A stretch of 64,000 nt of DNA from Eunapius fragilis (lineage: Eukaryota > Porifera > Demospongiae > Spongillida > Spongillidae), in NCBI GenBank assembly GCA_963681505.1, contig OY811979.1, positions 4,010,711 to 4,074,710 of the forward strand. Reading direction: 5' to 3'. A model generated the notes under the pieces. The model saw nothing but the letters and a program-made list of their open reading frames with translations. It had not been told where the DNA came from and searched no databases. Shown one piece after another: positions 10,681-21,025 of the stretch; the first letter of the stretch is position 1; the number at the start of each line of letters is the position of its first letter. The position numbers were made by a program, and so were the translations under genes.

Positions 10681-11270
10681 AAGCCTGCATGTAAGTCCAT
10701 CCTAATGGTCATGGATGTGATGTGTCGATTTGCAATTATGATGATCTATGTCATTTTTTTCCAGCCTCAACATAAACTTGTCTGCTTATTGATTTTATAA
10801 TTATTTATTCAATTCAATCATCATTCCAATTTTTGTGGGGGTTGGGTCACTTTCTAAAATAAAGCGAGAGCATTCAGTGTGTGTAGCCTGGCCTTAGGTA
10901 TGAGAGACAAAAGTACAAACTGAGCTACGCATTTGTTCTATGAAGTGAAAGGCCTCATTGAAGACACTGAACATCCTGCGTCCTGCACAGCTAAACTCAA
11001 AATTTTCATATTGTGTGGCTGTGTGTGTGTTTATACATATGCATGGATGTACAGATCCTGCCCTGCATGGTCAAACACTTGACTGATCAATAGATTATTG
11101 TGTTCACCAAAATACAGTAACACCATACATGGTAGCAGCATACTACATCACAAGGTATCCACCATACATGGTGACGTATACATTGCAGCAATACATATCA
11201 GCACATCCACATGATGCAGTCCAGTTCCCAGATGGCCTGATCATGTGTGAAAAGGGTATCGTGCCCAGAC
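10681..11270. other. no gene recognised
   Basis: A/T-rich sequence with short CATG-rich stretches (11130-11230 has several CATACATGGT and ACATCA near-repeats). No coding signal that I can support. On the minus strand 11271-11400 reads KCPSYQHIF...EREFQSHVAGC, which vaguely resembles a zinc-binding hairpin but has no partner exons. Confidence 0.4.
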
Positions 11271-11699
11271 CTACTTAAAGCAGCCAGCCACATGGGACTG
11301 GAACTCTCTCTCTTCAAGTGTGTAGAAGATGTGCTGATATGACGGACACTTGCGCTGTTTCCACGACAACCACCGCTTGTGGAACAATCTGGTCATCCAT
11401 TTTATGTGGGTGTGGTCTAATGACAGGAACCTCAAGGAGAACGTGGGGCTTGAGAAAGGGGGAGTGGTGCGGAGACCTGGACGGTGGGAACAGGGGGACA
11501 TGGGAAGTCCTGAAAAAATTCAAATCAGAAAAGTGCATGTTAAGGATGAAAATGAAGTTGTCTCAGACCCATGGCTCCCAACCACCCCAGGTACGGCCAA
11601 GGCTGATTACGAATACACTCATCGAATATATTATTTACAGATGATTTTTCCGCTTGTGTATATAAAATTCATGGCAAGTTCACTACTGCATAGGGTTAA

Positions 11700-12285
11700 T
11701 CAGTACGACAGGGTAGCAGTCGCTGATCGAGTCACAGGCGGCTTAACTACCAGGTAGGAGTGTGCATCAAGCATGTCTAGGGATTTCAAGTAGTCGTACA
11801 TCTTTTTCTGGGATGGCCAGATCGATGAGCAAAAGGCCTTCTGCAAGACGTTACAGCACTCTAGAGATGGTGGATTGAAGCATATAAACCTCTCTACCTG
11901 GCCTCTCACCAAAGGGTGGATGGTGCGGCTAACGTTTTGGGTTGTGAGCACTATGCTGATGTTGTAATGTCTATGCCTCGTGAACAACCCTTTCATAGTG
12001 TTGTGTCAAAGTTGATTCGCGAGAGTAAGTTGTCCATAACTACCACTATGTACTTGGCGCAGTTTGTCTTTCGCTGGTGTATCATTACCTTGGCAAGGCT
12101 GGCCTCACTCCAGTCACGCAGCACGCTCTTGTCTTCCCAATCCTCTGTACTGGGTGTGAACACGATGACCGCATGGACCATCTGCTAGCCATTGATACTG
12201 GAGGGATGTCGTACATCTGTTTGAACAAATAGCTCTTACCCCTCCTCGGTGGACCATAGATGAGTGTCACAGTCGAGTTTGGTAT
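11700..12285 (-). pseudogene. Polinton/Maverick-type packaging ATPase relic
   Basis: Three minus-strand fragments in different frames line up as one FtsK/HerA-type ATPase of the kind found in Polintons and related virus-like transposons. The first has a Walker A loop, LIYGPPRRGKSYLFK. The second has a hydrophobic strand ending in an acidic residue, YIVVVMDN, in the Walker B position. The third has the sensor-like SIVLTTQNVSRTIHPLVRGQ. The frame changes near 12170 and 11995 show that it is broken. No major capsid, integrase or polymerase gene is visible nearby, so only this piece of the element survives. Gypsy sequence follows to the right on the same strand. Confidence 0.6.
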
Positions 12286-12419
12286 AAACCAGGCACTCTG
12301 ACCAACACTAGTGTCAGTGTGTGGGTCCGCCCCCTTGCACTCGTGGTCCGCCCCCTCTACAGGTCGGGGAGGGCACCCTCTTCGGAAGTATCATCTCCCT
12401 GAGTATCAGACATATTATC

Positions 12420-12550
12420 CTCAATAGTGTAGTGTCCTGCACCACAAATTTGGGTTCACAAAATGTTAATCACCAACGAGGAAAAACAAAGGAACACCCT
12501 GCACATGCGCAGTTCATCCTAGTTCTCAGACCTACATATACAGTACACCT
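12420..12550 (-). repeat. probable LTR and leader of a gypsy element
   Basis: On the minus strand a purine tract (GTGGGGAGGAGG) follows the pol stop, then TGTACTGTATATG as a plausible LTR start. Further on, a short reading frame opens MSDTQGDDTSEEGALPD, which could be a gag start. The order pol end, LTR, gag start would mean two copies joined through one LTR. This is inferred from order only; I see no second LTR. Confidence 0.3.
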
Positions 12551-12565
12551 CCTCCCCACATAGAA

Positions 12566-13012
12566 TCAAAGTCTCTCTGGTGGACGTCGAATCCTTGTCG
12601 AACGCCGCTGTGGTGTACGATCTTGCTGTGTATTTGAAGCAGGCTGTACAGTAGCTGACGGCTGTGGTGTAAAATTTTCCATGGTTGTCTGTGGGGACAT
12701 TGGGGTTTGATCTAGAGGTTTCTCAGGCAGCACTGTGGGTTGACTAAGTGGATAACTTGCAGTCACCTCTGGTGGTCGAACCTCCTGTGCCGGGGTGGGG
12801 AGTAGTGGTTCACATAAGGTACTACTATTAGGTGTGCTCTGGAGCGATCGAAACTCTACTATAGGTGCACTTGAGGTGGTACTTCCAGGATTAGTTAGAG
12901 TTGACCCCGCGATCGGCTTGATGTGGTCAATATGTCTTCTCCACAACACATCGTTCCGTATTTGAACCACATAAGAGGTAGGGCCACTCCTCTCCACCAC
13001 CAATGAGGACAC
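12566..13012 (-). pseudogene. Ty3/gypsy pol, integrase C-terminal end
   Basis: The frame opens GPTSYVVQIRNDVLWRRHIDHIKPI, the chromatin-side C-terminal block of a gypsy integrase. A Pro/Ser/Thr-rich tail follows and ends in RRSTRIRRPPERL and a stop, the typical end of sponge and cnidarian gypsy pol. The integrase core, RT and protease are absent: the sequence upstream (13013-13105) has lost the frame and is followed by a MITE. This is a 3' fragment. Confidence 0.75.
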
Positions 13013-13105
13013 GTCATTGTGTACAGGATTGTTATCAACCTAGCATCGATAATGATAATATCATCGTGTAACCATGCCGTATCAATATCGATACAATAAT
13101 AGATT

Positions 13106-13385
13106 ACAAGTAATAAAAACATTCTCTAAACGAGAAGGTTGGTTGGATATAGGAATCAAATGAGATGGTGGTATAAAAAGCAAGGGAACAAGGCTTTTGA
13201 TTTAAAAGTAAAAATAAATAGACCTATATTAGCATGCACATTTAAATATGACATGTTGCTAATATAGGTCTATTTATTTTTACTTTTAAATCAAAAGCCT
13301 TGTTCCCTTGCTTTTTATACCACCATCTCATTTGATTCCTATATCCAACCAACCTTCTCGTTTAGAGAATGTTTTTATTACTTGT
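13106..13385. mobile_element. foldback MITE, family A copy 1
   Basis: An almost perfect hairpin of 280 bp. The left arm begins ACAAGTAATAAAAACATTCTC and the right arm is its reverse complement, with arms of about 125 bp and a loop of about 25 bp (GCATGCACATTTAAATATGACATG). It carries CATTCTCT then CGAGAAGGTTGG at each end. The same termini recur at 28189-28433 and 46192-46469. No coding capacity. Confidence 0.92.
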
Positions 13386-13452
13386 TTCCTAAATTTTTCG
13401 GCTGATGTAGTTATACTTTATGCACGTGTTCTTGAAACATATAGACCCAAAT

Positions 13453-13733
13453 CAGGGGCGGATCCAGAATTTTTTTGCGGGGGGGGGGGGGGGGGGGGGG
13501 GGGGACGAAGGGGAGGGGCGTTAATAATCATAGTTTGGGCGTGGCTACGAAGTATTGCGCGTAAGAGAGGACGATGTACCCGGGGTCTGGGGCTTCGCCC
13601 CAGCCGCTTTTTTACTGTTATGTTACTTCGGCGCGTTTTCGTTGTATTTATATCATCAGCGCGACATAAGACACCGCCCCTTGTAGCTATGAATATTTCA
13701 TTTCTAACTTTGCGATACATGGATCCGCCACTG
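13453..13733. mobile_element. MITE with CAGKGGCGGATCCA ends
   Basis: The left end is CAGGGGCGGATCCAG and the right end is TGGATCCGCCACTG, its near reverse complement. The flanks share CAAAT (13448-13452 and 13734-13738) as a possible target duplication. CAG...CTG ends recall hAT, but a 5-bp duplication is not the 8 bp expected, so the superfamily is open. The interior holds a long poly-G run (13479-13504). Related ends occur at 30054-30268 and 60756-60978. Confidence 0.75.
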
Positions 13734-13866
13734 CAAATAGCATGCAAGAACTTGAACTTGTGAGTCACATGCATGCATGGCAGAATTAAATTGCAGTCAT
13801 TTGTGTTGTGTGGAGGCCATGCTGCTTTAGCTAATTCGAAACACATGAATGCAATAAAAGGAAAAA

Positions 13867-14547
13867 TCAATTATAATTTATAGTACAATTGTACATGTAT
13901 TGGTGCCCTTGTCGGCCTCCGCGCCCCCATCTACCACCACGTCCTCGATTACCACCACGTCCTCGACTGGCATCACGTTCCCGAATGCCATCACGTTCCC
14001 GACTGCCATCACGTTCCCGACTGCCATCACGTTCCCGACTGCCATCACGTTCCCGACTGCCACCACGTTCGTGACTGCATACCTCCCCGCAGTACCTGGC
14101 AGTGCTGGAGGAGCAGACACTAGTGATTGGTCTTGGAGCAGATACTGGAGGGACCCGTCCACGACATCCCCATCTACCACCACTCCTTTCATCTGTATAT
14201 AAAGGGGAATATCTGCCGGCAGTGCCTGGCAACGCTGGAGGATCCGGAGCAGACGCTAAGGGTACCGGTGTTGGTGTGACCCGTCCTCCCAACGGCGCTG
14301 GAGGAAGAGCAGACACTGGAGCGACCCGTCCTCCTGACTGCGTTGGAGGAGAAAGGGGTGGTGGATGTGGTAGGCGGACTGATAAAGCTCGTGGAGGTGG
14401 AGGTGGAGCGATTCGTGGTGGAGGATAAAATGGAGGTGTGAAGAGTTGAGGTATAGAGGAGCGGTTCGGCTGGGAGCAACTGAGAGCGGTTGGGGACACC
14501 GCCTCCATTGCCTGTATCATCTCGTCGTCGTCGTCGTCACTTGACAT
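13867..14547 (-). CDS. Pro-rich, SRERDG-repeat and RGG-box protein, unknown
   Basis: An open frame with ATG at about 14547 starts MSSDDDDDEMIQAMEAV. It continues through a Pro-rich middle (PPFYPPPRIAPPPPPRA), then five SRERDG-type hexapeptide repeats, then an RGRGGNRGRGGRWGRGG box, to a stop at 13867. The acidic start, disordered Pro-rich part and Arg/Gly end suggest an RNA- or nucleic-acid-binding protein, possibly a gag-like or coat-like protein of a mobile element. I do not recognise the family. The hexapeptide repeat is an 18-bp minisatellite in the DNA (13955-14060), so part of the frame may be repeat-driven. It lies between MITEs and a Helitron with no related neighbour. Confidence 0.4.
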   Translation of the reverse strand: MSSDDDDDEMIQAMEAVSPTALSCSQPNRSSIPQLFTPPFYPPPRIAPPPPPRALSVRLPHPPPLSPPTQSGGRVAPVSALPPAPLGGRVTPTPVPLASAPDPPALPGTAGRYSPLYTDERSGGRWGCRGRVPPVSAPRPITSVCSSSTARYCGEVCSHERGGSRERDGSRERDGSRERDGSRERDGIRERDASRGRGGNRGRGGRWGRGGRQGHQYMYNCTINYN

Positions 14548-14674
14548 TCTAAACATCAAAGCAAAAATTTACAAAAAATATGAGATGATTATGAAATATA
14601 TATACCACATACTTTCTACAGCTTGCAACGATCACTGGAATAATAGTGTTGTTAGCATCATGCATATATATATA

Positions 14675-15110
14675 TATGAGAAAAAGGTGGGTGGGGTGAG
14701 TGATATGATGCATTGGTTGTAAAGGTGATGCTAAGGCCAGCCTCCATGGATTTACAAGATATACAAAGGTGATGTGAAGGCCGGCCTCCATGCATTCACC
14801 AAAGTGTGAAGTTGTCCTGTTTAGTGGCAATAGAAGTTCATAGTATGCTAAGTGGATTCCTACCATACATGGAGTCAACCTATGTGTGATAAGCTAGAAT
14901 TACTATTTGTCATGGGAGCAGGTCCCCCAAATATATGTCTGTCTTCACTTTTATATATCTTGTGAATCCATGAAGGCCAGCCTTAGCATCACCTTTACAA
15001 CTTATGCATCGTATCACTCGCCCCACCCACCTGTTTTGCTCATATATTACTATTTGTCATGGGAGCAGGTCCCCCATATATCTCTGTTTGGTTTTTGAGA
15101 TATATGTATT
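14675..15110. repeat. inverted repeat pair with direct-repeat ends
   Basis: The segment at 14680-14765 (GGTGATGCTAAGGCCAGCC) returns in reverse complement at 14960-15045 (AAGGCCAGCCTTAGCATCACC). The sequence TACTATTTGTCATGGGAGCAGG occurs directly at about 14901 and 15049. This looks like a decayed foldback element. Sequence from 15110 to 15600 has no recognised feature beyond minus-strand frames of unclear value. Confidence 0.6.
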
Positions 15111-15619
15111 ATCCACTCAACAGTGGGGGTGTCATGAGCCCCAAGCTCACTCATTGTAGCCTGCTTTTGACATATACCAAGCATGTTTTCATCATAGCAC
15201 AGAAAGTTACTTACATGCACACAATGTTGTATAACTTCAGCTGGGCCAATGTATTATATTGATTGTGCAGGAGACAATCCCACAATACTGGTTCTATGCA
15301 CAATGATTAATTTCTATAGTCACCTGCAATATAAAAAATCCTTTGTCTTAGCATTTCACAAATATAGCACATATAATGCACATAGAACATGGGCCGTGTG
15401 TTAACAGCCTTGGTCTGCTTGTTGTAGCTTGACCAGTCTATATATATATACTGACAAATGTAGACAACGGTTTTTATTTGAGCGTTGTGACCATCAACAT
15501 TTGTAACCAATGTGCATACCCTCCACACCTACCCACCAGTAATAGGGACTGTCTGCATTGCACGGACCAAATATACATGGTGCCTTCGCATGTCATTGGG
15601 GAATCTAACCATGCATAAT

Positions 15620-15948
15620 TTATTCCAACTGGGAGGTAACTACCTCAAAATGATTTCCATTTCTCCAGTAAATATACATGGATTTTCTTTCGACAATGTT
15701 GGGAATGCTGGGGTCAATTGCACCGGGGTTTGCCATGAAACTCCAGCTAAAAGCAAAGTCAGCATCAAAAGAGTAAATATTGCACAATAGCAGATGTGAC
15801 AATGCGACCATTTCATTACTTGTACCATAGCTACCCAACACATCCATTCTAGTGTCAGATATATATGCCTCTATATCCTCTCCCACTTCAGTGTGCATTG
15901 AACCAACCAGAAGGTGTGATATTTGGCGCATATGTCTAATTATATGTG
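15620..15948 (-). pseudogene. OTU-like cysteine protease C-terminal half (Helitron-linked)
   Basis: The minus-strand frame reads through ISDTRMDVLGSYGTSNEMVAL, the block equivalent to WGxxxEL in OTU peptidases. It then reads MYIYWRNGNHFEVV, which fits the catalytic-His block at the end of the OTU fold. The N-terminal part with the catalytic Asp and Cys (usually DGNC) is not present: the frame joins the end of the Helitron protein with one base out of register at about 15945. OTU domains are known as passengers of some Helitron proteins, which fits this position. The helicase that should accompany it is also missing. Confidence 0.55.
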
Positions 15949-18390
15949 GCGCTTGAAGGCAACCTCAGCTGTTTCTCCTTCTGCCACCAGGTCACTTTCA
16001 TTTTGAAATGGAATGAATAGCAACATAAGAGAATAGTAATAGTCTTCTCTCTGGCTCTCATTGGAAGGATCAAACAGCTTGTGATTAGGAAGATGAGGCT
16101 TTTGTAACTTTTGGTAAACCCTTTTTCCATCACTACTAGTCCCACGATACTCATACCACTGTATAAAGTCATACAGGCACACATTTTCTAGCTCTTTGGC
16201 TCGAGTAGGATAAAATACATCAATCACACTCCCCTCTAATATATCTGTAGAGCTGGGATCACTCTTTTCAATTTCAAGGAGCTTTTTATGATTCTTTAGC
16301 CTGCGCTTTCTTTTTTGAGGCATTGCAACATCAACCCATTTTACAGACACTGATTTCTCAGTGAGATGGTCACCAAGCAACAAGTCACTGGCTTCGTAGA
16401 GGCCACACTCTCTAGAACGCAAGGACCGTACGCCAAAGGACCAGAGCTTGCTGTAAATACTGCTGTTAGAATTGACCTCTTGCCACACATCCTGCATGTT
16501 ACTTTTCTCTGCTTTGGTAACATAACCTGTTACGTAATGAGCTAGGGTCAATGAAGCCTCTGCAGTGAATTGTATATCCATATTGGCCTGCCACAGCATA
16601 AGCAGTAATGGATTGTAATCATTCACTCTGCATTCCTGTTCAGCTCGAGGAAGAAAATATATTCTCTTCCTTGTCTTGAGGCATGTCTCCACTGGGTTAA
16701 GCATAGCATACTCAGTACAGTCACGTGGAAAACCAAATCTGCATTTGGTAATAAACCCATTTTTAAGCTTCTGTCTGCGCTTGCAATAGTTAGTGCATTT
16801 ATGCATCTGATATTTAGTGACCAATGCATGGAGTTCAGGATTGAGAGAAGCGTCAGGGATTCTGCACGTAATGCGTTCTTGAATCCATGCAAGTACCTCT
16901 GTTGGATCACTCTTACCAATCATTGGTGCCCCCTCAATCCACAGAAGCACATGGTAGTGAGGGGCCCCTCGCATCTGGTATTCTTTTTTCCAAAAGAAAT
17001 GTTCAACTACCCCCAGCACAGATCCTTTTAGTATAACAGTGTTAAACAAATCTTCAATGCAAAGCTTAGATATGGGATAGCTAGGAGGATGATCATTGAC
17101 CTTCCTTAGGTAGCGATCTATGTGCTCTGAGTTGTACTCTGCACAGCTAAAAGTAATGAAGAGCGTAGGCGATCCATACTCTCTCAGCATGCATTTCAAT
17201 TCACTGCTCCTATGGAACCAGTACTGCTTGGTTCCACGCACAGATTGAAATATGGTGGAAAGATTTGCCTCAATATTGTGATCAGATTTAGAAACTCCTG
17301 CAAGAAATTGGTTCACAGGCATTTTACCTTTAGCAGTACTTTTAAGAACATTGTAAATGCCTGCTGAAATCTGCCGCATTTCTTGCAACCACAGTAAAAA
17401 GAATACGTATTGTGGATCTTTTCGAAATCGAGAATCTTTGTGGAGCAGCCGTGATTTGGCATACTCTGATGCTGATATGTGTATGTCCCGAGGATGGAAT
17501 TCACCAAACTGCCCGGATGGAAACAGTGTTGGAAAACACATCACATCTAGATATCTCTGTCTGCTTTCAATAGGATCATCTTTAACATTTTGCATCTTGT
17601 ACTGCTCAACGTCCATCATTACTGACCCTTGTTGGTCTAACGATCGAATAGTGTATGCCTGTAAAGCAGCTACATCATCAGCTGATGCCTTTTGCAACAT
17701 TGTGCAGGAAGCCTTGTCGACTACCTCAACTATATTTCTAGCTGCCTCATCTAATGATTCATCATCTATGTTTTTATAAAGCCAATTTATCTCTTTTAGT
17801 TTTTTAATAGCTAGCTTCACTGCATTTACATCCACCAGGGTTTGCCATACTATTTTATTTTTTGTTGGAACACCATTAACGATTATGTACAGCTGTGGGT
17901 CAGGCAAAGCCACTAGCTCAGTTCCACCTATTTGAACTTCAGATAAAGTGTCCCACGTATTCTTCAGTGGCAGTGGCAGAAAGAACATGCAACCTCTACA
18001 TGCTTGCAGTGCATTGTATGCTGGTACTTTACCAGAATATGTGCCCAACCTCACTATTGTCTGAAAAGCCTTTGCCCTCTGAATCAACTGTTTACTGAGA
18101 GCATCTAGTGACTTCAGTTCGTCTGGTACAGGTTCTATGAGAAGCCCATTAAGGACACACCTAGCTGGTATGGTATTCTTATTAAGAAAAGGTCCACAAT
18201 AGCGGCACACGTACACCTTTTCTGCATCACTGTTTAGTACTATGTGGGATTTCAATGTCAACCATGCCTCTGTGTTGTATTTTTCTAGGCTAAAGTTAAC
18301 ACAAGACACCTGTTTACGCTGACACAAACGCTCACAGCGACAACAGGGAAACTCTGGGTCATCTTTGAACTTTGATTGTAGCGTGGCCAT
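15940..18390 (-). pseudogene. Helitron Rep (rolling-circle HUH) protein
   Basis: This long open frame encodes about 816 residues. The N-terminal part has DDPEFPCCRCERLCQRKQ and a second Cys pair (VCRYCGPF), a zinc-binding region I recall from Helitron proteins. The middle (about residues 300-560) is the Helitron-like replication initiator. The two-histidine metal site is in RGAPHYHVLLW near residue 475 (HUH). The catalytic tyrosines are in HYVTGYVTKAEK near residue 617 (Y2). The Rep would nick and join single strands during rolling-circle transposition. The usual C-terminal Pif1-like helicase is absent; an OTU-like fragment follows instead, so the element looks non-functional. The frame overlaps its upstream part (18391-19354) out of register by one base. 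Confidence 0.85.
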
Positions 18391-19354
18391 GAGTAACTTT
18401 CAAGTGTCTCTCAATGCAGCCTAGACCAAATGATGAGTGGTCTTCACTAACTACAACATGTTCAGCCCCATCCTCACTGAACAAGTTGGACAAGCTCCCT
18501 CTCAAGCCCAGTAAAGCTATCAGGTCATCAATATCCCCTGCCTGAAGGGCTGAATCAATAGCCTTAATGGTCATATGGCATTTGCGGGCAGAGTACAGTA
18601 GCCTAGTGAACATCCGCATTACAGGATAGTGAGGTGCAGCTGCCCTAATTACCCTCAATGGACTGGAGCATTCTGGAAGATCACAATAAATGAGATGGCC
18701 TAGATGCTCGGAGCTATCGTGGTGAACATGGCTACATCCTGAATCAAGGTCATCAAGCCCAGCTCGAAGATCTTCAACAGACATTTGGAACAGTGACTTT
18801 GTGCCCAACACTATTACTAATTCGTCATGAGTGAGAAGGCGACACTGTTTTGTACATTTCCATTTCTGTGGTCGCATGGTATCCTTATCCCTGTCCCCTA
18901 TCTCCTCTGCCACTACACACCTACCATTGAGGTCTACTGGTATGGCACCAGATCCTCTTGTGTTGGCGTAAGAAGTGTCAAAGAAATAGGGTTCAGAGCC
19001 AGCTGTATGATACCTATTCCCAACTAAAATATCATTTTCTTCTAATTTAATTGCATTAACTTCACGGATAGCTTTTAGCAATGACCCTGCATTTGCTCTT
19101 CGTGCACTCAATGCTTTAGCGAGTAATGCATCTGCACTAATCTTACTCACTGCCCCATGTGCAGATCTAGTAACTACCTTTTGAGCTAGCCATGGGTGGG
19201 TCTTACAAAAGGCATCATTTGCTTCACTTAAAAGCTCACTATTCCTAAGAATAGATTTTTCTAGACCACCATTATACTCCGTTAGTGCACGAGAGTTTGG
19301 TTCATACAGGGAGTAGCTACATGAGAGAAGGAGATGGTTGCAGTCATTAATCTT
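18391..19354 (-). pseudogene. Helitron protein, N-terminal middle exon
   Basis: The coding sequence begins after a splice-acceptor-like AACAACTCTAG at about 19355, with DKINDCNHLLLSCSYSLYEP. It runs through ISADALLAKALSARRANAG, GSGAIPVDLNGRCVVAEEI, a KCTKQCRLLTHDELV stretch and LLYSARKCHM. It continues in sense into the Rep frame at 18390, but a one-base shift at about 18395-18400 separates them. No catalytic motif is visible. It corresponds to the poorly characterised region between the basic repeats and the zinc region of Helitron polyproteins. Confidence 0.6.
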
Positions 19355-19462
19355 GTCCTAGAGTTGTTTAAACAACCCTCAGTTAAATTAAAGCATTGGC
19401 AATGGCGGTGGCAAGTGAAGCCATATAATACATCAAAGATTACATGAACCTAAGTCAACTGA

Positions 19463-19720
19463 TCTCACGCTATTATCAGATAAACCATGCACCACAATAC
19501 ATAGTCGTTGACGCTATTATCAGATAAACCATGCACCACAATACATTGTCACCAGCAACTTTGCAGGGCCGTAGCAGAGGGGTTCGTAACCAAGGAAACC
19601 CATAATAAAATCCCGATTTCACTAGCTATTTTACGGTTTGCTTGGTTACGAACCCCCCTCTGGCTACGGCCCTGTTTAGACGCCATTATCAGATAAACTA
19701 TGCACCACAATATTATGAAA
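19463..19720. repeat. direct repeats split by a 114-bp hairpin
   Basis: A unit starting ACGCTATTATCAGATAAACC occurs at about 19469 and 19512, and in altered form at 19681. Between copies two and three lies a hairpin (19563-19676) whose ends are CAGGGCCGTAGC and GCTACGGCCCTG, with CGTAACCAAG and CTTGGTTACG further in. The hairpin is probably a small MITE. The whole lies between the first and second exons of the Helitron gene. Confidence 0.7.
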
Positions 19721-19861
19721 TTGTCGTCAACGTCTAAGAGTGGAGAGAGATGCAATATCTACCGCTGTAACTGTTACATAAAATATTCCTTCCATTAAAA
19801 TATTCCTTCCTTTTTTAGCGATACACAATGGCATGCTCATAATTTATGGCCGATCCAACAT

Positions 19862-20551
19862 TCATGCTGTAACGCACCTTTGGGTGGTAGCTTTGTCGGT
19901 ACTTTTAGTAGCGCGCTTGACACCGTGTTGTGTCTTGTATTGCACTCGTTTGGCATATCTGGCAGCATCGGGGTCTTTCCAGTAGTGACTCCTTTTAGAT
20001 GCCCGAACGGTATCAGAATAGTCCTTGTACTTTGCTCTTTTAGAAGCACGGTTTTCATCAATGTCATTCTGATATCGCTGTCTTTTAGAAGCACGGTTTT
20101 CATCAATGTCATTCTGATATTGCTGTCTTTTAGTAGACCTCATGGATTCAACATCAGCATTGTAGCTGTCGCGAACAGAGGCCTTCTTTTTCTCAGGATT
20201 AGCCTTGTAGCTGTCGCGAACAGAGGCCTTCTTTTTCTCAGGATTAGCCTTGTAGCTGTCGCGAACAGAGGCCTTCTTTTTCTCAGGATTAGCCTTGTAG
20301 CTGTCGCGAACAGAGGCCTTCTTTTTCTCAGGATTAGCCTTGTAGCTGTCGCGAACAGAGGCCTTCTTTTTCTCAGGATTAGCCTTGTAGCTGTCGCGAA
20401 CAGAGGCCTTCTTTTTTTCAGCATTTGCTAAATAGCGCGCACGGGCTTTAGCTTTACACTCTTGCGATGACTTTATTTCTAACACTTCGTCTTTGGTTTG
20501 GAGGTATTCCGCTCGTTGTTGCAATCTCTTCTTCTGTTTACGTGAAGGCAT
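19862..20551 (-). CDS. Helitron-linked basic 15-residue-repeat protein (5' exon)
   Basis: The ATG at 20551 opens MPSRKQKKRLQQRAEYL. Six copies of a 15-residue unit (KKKASVRDSYKANPE) follow, encoded by a nearly identical 45-bp tandem repeat at 20150-20425. Then come three diverged 15-residue units with NDIDENRASKRQRYQ. The product is very basic and probably disordered or helical. I recall such repeats at the N-terminus of sponge Helitron proteins, and the gene lies just upstream of the next Helitron exon on the same strand. So this is probably its first exon, spliced before the stop at 19862. The exact donor is unclear. Confidence 0.6.
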   Translation of the reverse strand: MPSRKQKKRLQQRAEYLQTKDEVLEIKSSQECKAKARARYLANAEKKKASVRDSYKANPEKKKASVRDSYKANPEKKKASVRDSYKANPEKKKASVRDSYKANPEKKKASVRDSYKANPEKKKASVRDSYNADVESMRSTKRQQYQNDIDENRASKRQRYQNDIDENRASKRAKYKDYSDTVRASKRSHYWKDPDAARYAKRVQYKTQHGVKRATKSTDKATTQRCVTA

Positions 20552-20750
20552 TTTTTAGCCCAAGTGTGTTAGATTGCATGGGAAAACCAACGAATTTAAT
20601 AACGGCTGGTTATTTTATATTGGCTGCGTAATGTACCTAGTGATGTAATGCGCTATTTGTAGATCAACGCCAAATAAGGAACTACTCGCTTTATTTAATT
20701 GCCCGATCAGTTAGGCGTCTAACAGACCCCCAAAGATAACCCGCGGACGC

Positions 20751-20930
20751 ATCCTGAAGCGATTGGTACACTTGGCGTGCTTTACAAACGTTCCTGTCGT
20801 GAGTTATACTCTCCGGAAGGAAGAAGAAGAAGACGACGACGGAGGAGAAATTTTAGGTGGGACTGGGTACGGACGATGGGGACGAGTATTTTTGTTCTCT
20901 AAAAGTACACCGTCTTATGACATATGTATA
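20751..20930. repeat. dispersed repeat, second copy near 58960
   Basis: GAAGCGATTGGTACACTTGG, ACGTTCCTGTCGTGAGTTATACT and GGGGACGAGTATTTTTGTTCTC follow each other here and recur in the same order, diverged, at about 58963-59085. No coding or terminal structure is visible. Confidence 0.5.
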
Positions 20931-21025
20931 ACGCAGAACTGTTCTCCTTTTTGATATTGCTCGATTGCCACTAAAAGCGAAGTGACCCGACTCTTGGCTG
21001 TCCCGCTAGACGCGAGTGACGTTTT

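Noticed and set aside
19880..20431. 183-codon plus-strand frame opposite the Helitron 5' exon
   Set aside because: It is the antisense shadow of the basic-repeat exon; the minus strand has the ATG and the lysine-rich repeats.
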